Of a stretch of DNA of 64,000 nt, positions 1-11,500 are shown one piece after another (position 1 is the stretch's first letter; the number at the start of each line of letters is the position of its first letter). A model generated the notes under the pieces. It saw nothing but the letters and a program-made list of their open reading frames with translations, was not told the origin of the DNA and did no database searches. Source of the stretch: Argyresthia goedartella (taxonomy: Eukaryota > Arthropoda > Insecta > Lepidoptera > Argyresthiidae). The DNA lies in the NCBI GenBank assembly GCA_949825045.1, contig OX463815.1, forward strand, positions 32,169,356 to 32,233,355, in the 5' to 3' direction. A program made the translations under genes and the position numbers.

Positions 1-245
1 GAAATAATCAAAGTGGAAAGTGATCAAAATGGGAACTCGTCAAGAATCTTGATGTATTGGGAAGGAAACAAGTGATAAAAATGGTAACTTGTCAAGAATC
101 TTGATATATTGGGAAGTAATCAAAGTGGAAATTGATCAAAATGGGAACTTGTCAAGAATCTTGATATATTGGGAAGTAATCAAAGTGGAAAGTGATCAAA
201 ATGGGAACTTGTCATTATTAATCTTGCAATAATGGGAACTTCTCG
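1..245. repeat. tandem repeat, about 60-bp period
   Basis: Four imperfect copies of a unit containing GATCAAAATGGGAACTTGTC and TTGATATATTGGGAAG; unit starts are 52, 60 and 60 bp apart. It lies in a stan intron and may continue left of the window. Confidence 0.85.
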
Positions 246-289
246 AATTGGCACAACAACAAAAAGCTGAAATTTGAAGTTCAAATTTC

Positions 290-370
290 TATACAGGCAC
301 ATACATTGCTTCTGAACCCCCTTTCCATTAGGAGACCCTGTGTCATGGAAACCAAAAAACAGCGACGTCT
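290..370 (-). mobile_element. SINE tail fragment
   Basis: Contains GCACATACATTGCTTCTG, CCTGTGT and AAACAGCGACGT, the 3' body seen in longer form at 45092-45262. No tRNA head is visible. Confidence 0.6.
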
Positions 371-416
371 AGGGCTTTTGTGAAGAGGAATACAAGAAGC
401 TGTATTATATAGTCAC

Positions 417-597
417 CTATGGCCACTAGTGACGTCCAGCCCCCCGCAGTAGCTGTCGGGAGCGCGCCGCCCCCCGTACACCTCGGCGGTGAGGTCCGGC
501 ACCGGCAGCGGCCGCGGCGAGGGGCACGCGCCGTCCGCACTCCCCGCAGCACCCCCGCTGTCCGCGGACCAGCGCGCGATGTCTGGCCGGTTCTCTT
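417..597 (-). CDS. stan: stan exon ao: cytoplasmic tail, last exon in window
   Basis: Acceptor ATGTCGCAG, donor CATAG/GTGACT. It encodes [13 protein letters not shown] and [13 protein letters not shown], aligning with NIGRWSQDTGS and PNPDLTDTSY of fly stan. GC-rich. It leaves with two carried bases, so at least one further exon lies left of the window. Confidence 0.88.
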
Positions 598-2494
598 CTG
601 CGACATTGTAGAGAAGTTATTTTCGATATTACCTATTAGCCTATGCAAAAAATATCCTGGACTGGAAACGTCTGGGGGGGGGGGGGGTACCAGGGCGTCG
701 CAGGCAACCAACTCATTCGCGGAAGAAGAAGGACCGTGATAGTAGATGCTTAGGAGACGGGCAGCACATCACTGGAGCTTACTTCACGATTTCCAGATTC
801 TATGTAGGGGTTAAAGAGTTTAACTATTAGTAAACAGGCCCATTTTGAACGGTCAATAGGTGAAATCGGAATCTATAAGAGATAGACGTTTTTGTTGTTA
901 GGAACCATAATATCGATTTAATAAAAAGAAAAACTGCATTATTCGATTAAAAAAAAGCTACTTTCCTAGTTGGGAATCGAATCCGCAGATTTTTTATTTA
1001 AAAAAAACACTGTATTATATCATTCAATTGTTACATTACATGTTGCTTATAAGAATACAATTCTGGGAGTTTATGTCATATGGGCATATAAAGAGGGGAA
1101 ATAGTAGATTGTTAACCGAGGGCTGAAAGGCACCCATTCCTGACGAGATGTTTTGGCGCTCGAACGAAGTGAGAGCGCCAATAGTTCGAGGCAGAAATGG
1201 GTGCTATCACCCGAGTTAAACACTCTACTTTTCATTACGAATACGAGGAAAGTAAACACAAGTCAGTTAAAATCAAAATTATTTTATTAAAAACAAAGTC
1301 ACTTGAAATCAAAATTATTTTATTAAAAAACAAACAACAAACTCAAGTTTAAAAATACTACTCATAAAAAAAGTAATTTCGGTGCCCCCGTTGATGTCTT
1401 TTACTTTGAGCATAACATTAAAAAAAATACTTCCGTTTTATGGCTGTATAGGTTACTACCATTGCGTTGTTCAATATAAACTGCGATTCATATATTTTTT
1501 TTTAAATACTTTTCTGCTTTAGAGCAGGCATGTACCACTTTCAGCACGGTGCCTGGATGAACAATGACCCCCTTTCAGAGTATGAGTAATGAAAAGGATC
1601 TTTTTTAATAAAATAATTCCACTCCATACGAGTACAATACTCAACTAAAAATTTTTCATTACTCATACTCTGAAAGGGGGTCATTGTTCATCCAGGCACC
1701 GTGCTGAAAGTGGTACATGCCTGCTCTAAAGCAGAAAAGTATTAAAAAATATATATATGAATCGTAGTTTATATTGAAGAACGCAATGGTAGTAACCTAT
1801 ACAGCCATAAAACGGAAGTATTTTTTTAATGTTATGCTCAAAGTAAAAGACATCAACGGGGGCACCGAAATTACTTTTTTTATGAGTAGAATTTTTAAAC
1901 TTGAGTTTGTTGTTTGTTTTTTAATAAAATAATTTTGATTTCAAGTGACTTTGTTTTTAATAAAATAATTTTGATTTTAACTGGCTTGTGTTTACTTTCC
2001 TCGTATTCGTAATGAAAAGTAGAGTGTTTTACTCGGGTGATAGCACCCATTTCTGCCTCGAACTATTGGCGCTCTCACTTCGTTCGAGCGCCAAAACATC
2101 TCGTCAGGAATGGGTGACTTTCAGCCCTCGGTTAACAATCTACTATTCTTCACTTGCATCTGCATTTTAACCAGTTCCGAATGAGGTTTATTTTTTAGAA
2201 TAAATAAATACACTGACGAGCTATGAAAAAGTTCCACCCACAAAATGCCGACAAACACCTTAATATCTCCTAAGACACAGAACCTAGTTTCATAAATTAA
2301 ACATTACGTTTTTAATTGGTAATATTCTGATGCGCTGTTAAATGTACTTCAATATTGCAGACGGCGTCATTGAGCTAGCCTTTTCCGTTAAGGATTAATT
2401 TGGTGCTATGTCATTGGAACTTTTTCATTGTTCGTCAGTGTAGTTTCCCAGAATCTGATCCTTAAAAGCTAAACTATCGGATAGTGTCCAGAAT

Positions 2495-2533
<39 letters not shown>

Positions 2534-5500
2534 TTATTCAGAAAACCAACAGCGTTACAGTTTAATTATCTTAATTAAATTACTTATTTACTACAGCCAA
2601 TTATAGGTTTCCATAAATTACTTAATTCAAGACTCCTTAAATTATGGGGTTAGTAAAATAGATAGGTTATTTATTCGGAACTATGTTTTGTGTATTATTG
2701 AGAGGGGGTTGGTGTGAATGCAATGTGAGTGTGTGTGTATGTGAAGGGTGGTGTATAGCTATGATTGAAACTGTATTGTTATATTTTGTTATCCGCAGAG
2801 AGTAGTTTATTTTTTTTTCAAAACAGGCAAGTTCGATTTCCGGCTAGGAAAATAGTTCTTTTTAAAAATCGAATAATGAAGTTTTGTCAAAATCGATCAC
2901 ATTGTTCATAACAACAAAAATTTCTATATCGTACAGTTTCCGATTACCCCCGCCTGACCCTTCGAAATGGGCTATCCTGAAAAGTATCTGTGACTTAACC
3001 AAGTATATTTGATAGATGACAAACCTTTAAACACTTATCCATAATATTATACAATATTATACTTCGATATGTCGTAACCAGATCATAAAATGTATCTCTA
3101 CGACAAAAAAACAGACGTATTGAGAACCTCGTTCTTTTTGAAGTCGGTTGAAAAATGATGAATACAGTTACTAGGTTAGCCTCTATGGTCAACGGTGAAG
3201 TATCATTGAACGAAGAAATATTTTAGGGCGAAACTCTAAAGGGGCAGCTAGCTTAGGTGAAGACTAAAGGGGGCGAGCGCAGCGAAGCCACCGAATAGTC
3301 TGCATGTTAGTGCGACAGGGATAACACAAAAAACACCAGTTTGAGCTACATTAAATACTTTTAAAAGATATATTCCACGAAAAACGGCCATTTCATGAAA
3401 TAGCCGGCCAGGTCATGAAATGGTCAGCCACATCATGAAATGATAAATTTTACGCTATGGTTACGGTATACCTCAAATTAAAATACAGTTAATGCGCAGT
3501 AAAACGCAGTATTTTTCATAAAATTACCTAGATTCCCTTCACGTGGATGTGCCGGCCATCTTGGGGACAGTGCCAAGGGCGCACCTTCGGTGATATTCGG
3601 CAGATAACCGCCGCCGTTGCTGCTAGTGCCCCGCTCCCCTGAAACAATGCCGCTTATGAGATTAGGTTCAAACAACGCGGGGCTAAGCCCGCTCAATCCA
3701 CCTTCATTCTGTAGTACGAAATTATTCTGAGAACACCACGATGTGGAACAGCTAACGGGCACTCAAACACCCGTATGGTGCCATTGCGGGGGCTAAGACC
3801 CCCAACATCTAGTGCTATAGTCATCGTCGTCATCGGAATGGAGTTCGAGACTCCGGTCATGGAAATATTGTCTACAATACATACATATTAATTTGCAAGC
3901 TCATATATATTTTTATTTCCTCGCATAAAGCATACTAAAACATTGTAAGATACAATTGCGTAAGACAATTTGCCATAAAAATAAAAAATGCCACTCGTCG
4001 GAAAACACCTAGTTTCCGCTCTATTAGCATAAATAGCTATTAACACCCTTTTATTAGGTTGACTTGTAGCGAAATAACAGTGTGCAACAAATCTAGCAAT
4101 GGAAATTTCACCCTCTTCTAGTTCCTCTATAATTACGAAACTTGGTATTTATATGTAGTTCAGATGACGATACCATAAACTACGAAATGTGGTAACCATG
4201 GAGATGATCAGAAACTCGAAGTTGGGAAATAGAACCCTGGGATATTTACTTGTAAACACATCGAGGTTGGGCTCATTAGATTTGTCGTGACAAGTCGTAT
4301 TCATTCTTAATGGCGATTTTCTCATCATCGTCACCAGATGATGGAGCTAGAAAGTGGTAGACGGAAGATTGGTATTCTTACTTGTAAACCCATCCCAAGT
4401 TTGGATTCATTTGATTCGTCTTAACAAGATCTATTAATTTCAAAAGTCACAATGTTTTCTTTGAAGTCGGCGTTGTCTCTTACGTGTATTGTTTGAAGGC
4501 GGCCGGCTATGCGAGCGCCTGGTACTGGTCTCATCGTCGTCCGACGAGTGGCTGGACGCTAGCTCGAGGCTGCGCGCGCCGCTCCCGTCAGTGTCGCTGT
4601 CGGTGGCTTCTGTAGCTTCCTCTGCGGTCTCGGCTGGGTTGTCTGCGGTCTGGCGCTTGCGCCGTCGCCGGTCTTCGTCTGAGGTAAAAAATCGGTCAAG
4701 TGCCGGTCAGACCTCAGACGAAACGGTTCCGTACCATCGTACAAGACAACTTAGGCACAAAAAATAATAAAACAAAAAGGTTTATCTCCGAACTAGGTTT
4801 TGAATCCATTACCAACCCCTACACTACAGATATCGGATCCGATGTCAAACCAAATTTGTCACCGAAACGATAGTACATGACGCGAAATTTGCGATGATAT
4901 TTGCAAGATGATGATTTGCCAATTAGGAGGGGCAGGGATTTTAAAACACGTCTCTTGTATGGGGACCCCCTTTCATTAATACAATCTTGTGTGGTTCACA
5001 TACACATTATTTAAACTTTTCAACTCTCTCATACAGCTCACTAACGAACGGACGGATAGAAAGACGGTCAACGGAGGTAATAGGGTCAAGTTTGAAATCA
5101 TTCGGGTAAGCCCTGGAAAGAATCTGTAATATGTAATTTCTCGATTGTACTGCACTGCACATATCAGTCTGGCTATCCCTAATTAGGAATACTATCGTGA
5201 GGTTAACAATAGTAAATTATGCACCAAGGGGATAAAGCACTGTTTTATGTCACGGGCGCGATATTGAGCCCTGAACGTAACGAAGGACTCCAGATTTAAC
5301 TCCCGAGCAAAGCGAGGGTATTATGAGTTTATACCCGAGCAAAGCGAGGGAATTTAGACTGAGTCCTGAGTAGAGATGGGCAGTGCTATTAATCATGTTA
5401 ATATCATTTGGCTAGTAACAGGTTAATAACCGGTTGATAGCCAGTTAGTAGCCAAAATGGCTATAAACCCTGCTATTAATGTTTTTTATACGAATCATGT

Positions 5501-8500
5501 TTTTTTACGGTTATATTTTCATTAGTGATCGGCAATTCAGATGCTTTCGGTCAAGTCTGTTGTGGACTTCTCAGCCAAGTGCGAATCAGAATTTTTGGGA
5601 AATTTTGACTGGAAAAAGTCGCGAAAAGGGTGTCGTAGTTACTAGTCCAATTTGCTTCAAAATCAATATCTGGGGATCCGGTTGGAGTGTGATCATGATT
5701 CTGATGTCAGATTATGAAAAAATGGCCGCCATTTTGAAATTTGCAGTCCCTGGTCCGATTTGCTTCAAAATCGATATCTGGAGATTTCATATTGCCTAAA
5801 CATTCATGAGATTCATCTAATTAAAACTTAAAGTGTGGTAAACACACCTATTATGCACGCTCAATAGCTAACGAAAACCAGTGAAGTTCGTACAGATTTG
5901 GCAAAATATTACAAAATAACTCAATAAATAAAAAAACAAAATCCCCAGACAGTGCTTTTAGTTGATATGATACCTTCCCCCGAACGCATACTTCGAACCA
6001 TTCAGGTAGACACACGGACTCTCTCTCGAACGCAGAACATTTTCAGATATAATTTTTTGCCAGAAAGAGATGGGGTGCGTCTTCGCCGATCACTTCTGCC
6101 TGCGTATCCGGTCAAGTGCCAAACCTCCAGCTAATGGCGATTTTGAACCTTAACTTAAGGTATTAGAGTTCACAACCTATCACGAGAAAAAAATGAAACT
6201 GATTCACTTCGCTGGTAGAAGGGGATTTGCAGCTCTACTCAGTTGCATAAAATTGCAATTGCGAATTTGTCAGCTCCTTGTACATTAGCAGCTACTGAAA
6301 GGACGTTTAGTGCTCATCCTGATGCACATAATGCTAAAAAGAATAGGCTTACTACAGAACGGGTAGGAAAAATAACGTATATATCCCACAATGGGAACTT
6401 AACAAACAGACCATCCTATTCAACAAGTACACTAGTCACAGAAAGCCATCAGATGGATTGCTACTCGGAGTCACAGCCACCAACACCATATACGAAGTCG
6501 ATGAAGATGAAATCAACCCAACAGAATCCATTATAATCCGATCCTATCCAAGAAGCCGATCCAATCCAAGAAGCCGATCCAATCCAATTGCTAATCAGGA
6601 CAGAAGGCAGTGATTGGGCTGCAGAATAACTTTTTAATTAGGCACATAATAAACATGAAAGCAAAAAAAAAAAATAAAAAAAAAAACATTGTAATAAAAT
6701 AGCTGATTAAAACTTTTTAAATGGGCCAGGTTAGTTCCAAAAAATTTCATTCACATTGTTTTAGATTTAGATTTTCTTAATTTTGATAACCATGGAGGGA
6801 AATTTTAAAACAATAATAGCTGGGTTAGGTTAGGTTCTAGGTAATAACCTCTAGAGGGCGCAACATCCACTTTTTCAAAATCTGACGGCAGAATCATGAT
6901 TAGACTCCAACCGGCTCCCCAGATAAAAAATTTGAAGCAAATCAGACCAATAACTACGAAGTACAAAATGGGGGCTATTTTATTAAAATCTAACTTCAGA
7001 ATGATAAAACCACAAATATCGATTTTGAAGCAAATCGGACTAGTAACTACGACACCTTTTCTCCGAATTTTTCCCGTCAAAATTTCCCAAATATTCTGCT
7101 TCGCACTTGGCCGATAAATCCGCAACGGACTTGACCGAAAACATCCGTATTTCCGATCACTAGATAAAATTACAACCATAAAAATCAGTTTTGTTTTAAA
7201 AACATTAATAGCAGGGTTTATAGCCACATTGGCTATTAACTGGCTATAACTGGCTATTAACCGGTTAATAGCCAAACGATCTAGCTATTAACTCATCTCT
7301 AGTCCTGAGTGCAGCGAGGGATTCAAGCGTGCCCAAGATACGCTTTATCCCCGAAAAGTACACTCTACTTTTCGCACCTCCTGCGAGAAAATATAAAAAC
7401 CATGTTACTAAAACACCATTTTATTAAAGTAAATTAATGTTTGGAACATTAGTCCAGTTGCAGCATCTTGCAACAATCATGGGTTTTGTTTTATTTAAAA
7501 TGTGTTCCATTCAGCCCGCCGTGGCCAGCTCGATTTTCGAATAACTTTGGCGCCGCGCTCCGCTTCCGCCCCCACCGGTGTGCCGGGGCCGCCGGTGAGA
7601 GACGTGCGTATTTCACAAAATTAGATCTTAACACCATAGCAATAAGAACTGTGGAAGTGAAATCACTTTAAACCCTGGAGTGATCTAGGTCGTGACGTAA
7701 TGAAATTCAGTACAACTTTATGTCACCGATAAAGCCTAGAGCTGTAATGAATTGCTTTAAGTAAGGTTTCCATGATATATAAAGTGTCATTTTCGGGCAG
7801 GTGGTGCGAAAAACATTTATTTATATAAGGGCACATACATGCCCATGGACTAGGATGCACTGTTCTAATGAGTCACGAAGAAAAACATTCATCACCCGGT
7901 GAATCCTTTATCTCTCTCCGGCTGGGATTCAGACCCAGGAGTTGTCGCTTTTGAAGCAGGATCTTCGACCGATATGCCACAGAGGATTTTATTTTGAGAG
8001 CGGGAGGCATTCTCAACAGAGAAGGGGGGGAGGACATCGACGTGCTTGTTCTAATTTCAAATTCGATCAATCACGATCTCCCTTTATAAAATATAAGAAT
8101 TCGAACGCCGGAAGGTGGTCAGTGAGTATAGACAGGCTATGTTACCATCGCGCCGGCTGTGCAGCGAGGAGTCGAACCCGCGCAGGTAGGCCGGCATGTC
8201 GCTGGCGCTCGTGTTGTAGTTGGACGTGGACGTGGACGTGTGACGGAGCTGCCCGTCGCTGCGGCTGTGGGACAAGGAATTTTTGTTTATTTTGTAACAA
8301 ACAAGTTCAACAGCAAGCGTCAGTTTCCTGCACGAGATGACATAGTCACAGTTCAGCCAGTTATTCTATGTTTTGTGGATGACGTTTGGTGGGTAGTGCA
8401 TTAATGATTTGCGAATACTATTTCAGAAAAATATGTTACTTAATTGTTTATTTCTCCAACCAAAATACAAAACAATTTCTTATGAAGTTATTCCATTCAC

Positions 8501-11500
8501 CATCAAATAATACTTACAAATAATTTCTTACATACTTACTACTAATATCTGACTGATACTTTGGATAATAAAGTATTATGTACAAATATCAAGCACGTTT
8601 GGGCTTGTTTTATTTGCAAATATTATCTTTGGTGTTTTTCCATGAAAACCTAGTTGCTTTGTTTTAAAAGATCGTAGAGTTAATGCAGAGTACTTTCTCT
8701 CTCCAACACAAACACTTACACAAATAGAATCTCTATCTTACTCCCTCTCTATCTGAATCTCTATTAAAGTATGCACATATATTCACCTGTAAGGACTAGA
8801 GCTGGTTTTGTTGGTAGATCTGGAAGTTGTGCTGGAGGCTGATATACCGATGTTCCTCATCTGTCTGCCAGCCTCGGTACCGCTGTGATACGCCAGAGAT
8901 GACCTGCAATTATAGAACGGATAAATAAATGTAGCCCATCATGTCCCCAAAGAGGGACACAGGCCTTCATTAATTATACTTAGGGGTGTTTTAACTCAAT
9001 TGACTGCACAACATGCTGGTTGTTCTGAGTATGCGTTACTAAGGCATTGGACATTTCGTGTATGCGTCACTAAGGTTTACTTAGCTAAGGTTTACTTAGC
9101 TAATATTTGTGTCACTAATTTTGTCTATGAGCCAGAACGCTTTTTACTGTATAACTTACCTGTTCACACCAGAAAGGTTGTGTGCACTGCTGCTCACGAT
9201 CACTGAAGTGTCGACGAGCGGGACTTTCTTGCCCATACACTTGAGTATAGTTCTGAAACAATTGTTTATTTTAAAGTACTGGAACTTGTCTAACCAGTAT
9301 AAAGTCTCCCAAAACGCTAATAGGCGTAACGTCAAGGCGTGTGAATTGTCATGAACATTATGTACCATGTGAAATAAGAGGCATGTTTTAACAAAAAAAA
9401 AACACAAAGAAATATGGAAGGAACACGCCATTAGCGTTTTGCAGTGGGCTTTTATATTTAAAGATCGTTTCTTTAACTGGATGGATGTAAATAATTACTT
9501 CTTTTGTCTCAGTGCCAAACCCCTCCGTTCATTGCAACTCTTCAAGTATTTCATACAGCAGACATGCGGTTGAAAATAACGGTCAGTTACATTTTGTTTT
9601 GATCAGGAGTCTCCGATCTCCCAACCCTACATCTAGGCTAGTGTCTGTGTGACAGACTGAAGTAGGCTAAACAGCGCTTAAACAGGCTATACAGCACTTA
9701 AGTAGGCTATAGAGCATTTAAGTAGGCTATAAAGTACTTTAGCCTACTTAAGTAGGGTATAAAGTACTTGAGCAGGCTATACAGCACTTAACCTCTTGAA
9801 TACCACCGGAGTTAGCTAACGCCACTTTTCCGTTATAGGTTTTGAATTTTCTTACCATGGCATAAGGTTAAAAATCGCGACCCGTCCCAAATACCCTCAG
9901 TTTTTGAGAGGTTAAGCAGGCTATACAGCACTTAAGTAGGCTTTACAGCACTTAAGCAGCCTATACAGTACTTCAGTATTCTATACAGCACTTCAGTAGG
10001 CTATACAGTACTTCAGTAGGCTATACAGCACTTCAGTAGGCTATACAGCACTTAAGTAGGCTATACAGTCTTTAAGTAGGCTAAACAGTACTTAAGTATG
10101 TAGGCTGTAAGCTCTTAAGTAGGTTATAAAACACTTAAGTAGTCTACAAAGCACTTTAGTAGGCTATACAGTACTGAGTTAGGTTATACAGCTCTTAAGT
10201 AGGCTATGCAACACTTAAGTAGGCTATACAGCACTTAAGTAGGCGATATAGCAGCCATGGAGTGAAGCGGTGAAGCCGTGATGGAGTGAAGCCATGCGAA
10301 TGGGCGAGCTCCGCCCCCGCGGTAATCCTAAGTACATGAGTAAGTTACCTGGAGGTAGACACCCGCACTCGCTTATTGAGCAGCACATGTCCAGCAAAAG
10401 CGGTGACGGCATGTGACGTCACAGCCAGCGCGAGCGCAGAACTGAGCGCGTCTCTATGCGCGCCCGCCTCAGAGCTAAGCAGCAGTGCGCTCGCCCACGC
10501 CACGCATAGTAGCGGCAGGGAGACTACGCTGACGCCTAGGAGCAGTCTGTGTGGAGAGTAAAGTTGCTAAAGCATTTATGAACCTGCGACTTCAACAGAG
10601 GACTATTTATATTTTTAAAGTAGTGGTAATAGCCTGGCTTTCGCCAATGAAGTATTAAGCATTAAAATCGGGTGCTAGCTATTCTAGGGGAAAGTTATTC
10701 ATAATAATGGGTACTATCAGTCCCCAAAATTTGGTCGGCTAATTCAATGTCATCTGTATGTGTTTCTCTATTATACCTGACGTTACCTGACTTTAATCCT
10801 AATATTGAGAGTAGCATACTTGACTTCCTTTCCGGTGCGACGAAATTAGCCCCAAATAGCTTACTTCCTGTTTAAAACTCCTAAAATACATGTCATATCC
10901 GTTTTGAACCTCAGCAACATTGCGCGCGTAATGTTTCAGAAATGGCGGCAATTGTAGCCAGCGTTATTGTGCGCGCTCAATTTTCAGGTCATTGGCGTTT
11001 TGGATTTCTTTCCGTGCGCACGCGTTTAACAAATTTGAAAATATTCCAAGTTACTTTTCGAAATATCCATGGAATTTTGTTACGGTTATAGTGTTAATTG
11101 TTCAGTGTAACAGCAAAAAATAATCCGTTTAATAAAAACCGCGGTAGATAGCCCCGCGTAGTGAATCATCGAGGAGTGATCGCTACAACAGTTCCACTTC
11201 CACGTCTCCAGAGAGGAGGAGCAGCCGGAGGAGAAGATTTCGGGGGAGTAAGAAAGAATTCAAGGACAAGTAATCTGGAAAAATCGTTCCAAGTTTCAGC
11301 TAGTAACATCTCGGCAATGCATGATCGTATGCTAATCAATAACAGATCGAGTGATGCAATGTTTAGTAACTCACACAATCTCGCAATAAGATGTTTAATT
11401 CTGACATTGAATTTGTTAGGAATATCACTCCCTTTGATATAGGAGTGATATTTATAAGTAGCTATTTGTAACTACCCTCGAAAGTACAAACATTGCATTC

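Larger units (their letters stand above)
5215..7400. repeat. older repeat split by the hAT insertion
   Basis: The flanks 5215-5370 and 7302-7400 form one unit when the hAT element is removed: GGGATAAAGC on the left, GCTTTATCCC on the right, with CCCGAGCAAAGCGAGGG repeats between. It looks like a short inverted-repeat element of unknown family. Confidence 0.6.

Noticed and set aside
343..739. Overlapping GC-rich open frames on both strands at the left edge, read as separate genes
   Set aside because: The phase-consistent reading on the minus strand is the stan tail exon 417-597; the longer frames are other-frame shadows of it.
1071..2170. Two identical ~60-codon proteins on opposite strands
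   Set aside because: They are the same sequence seen in the two arms of a fold-back repeat; no domain and no expression signals.
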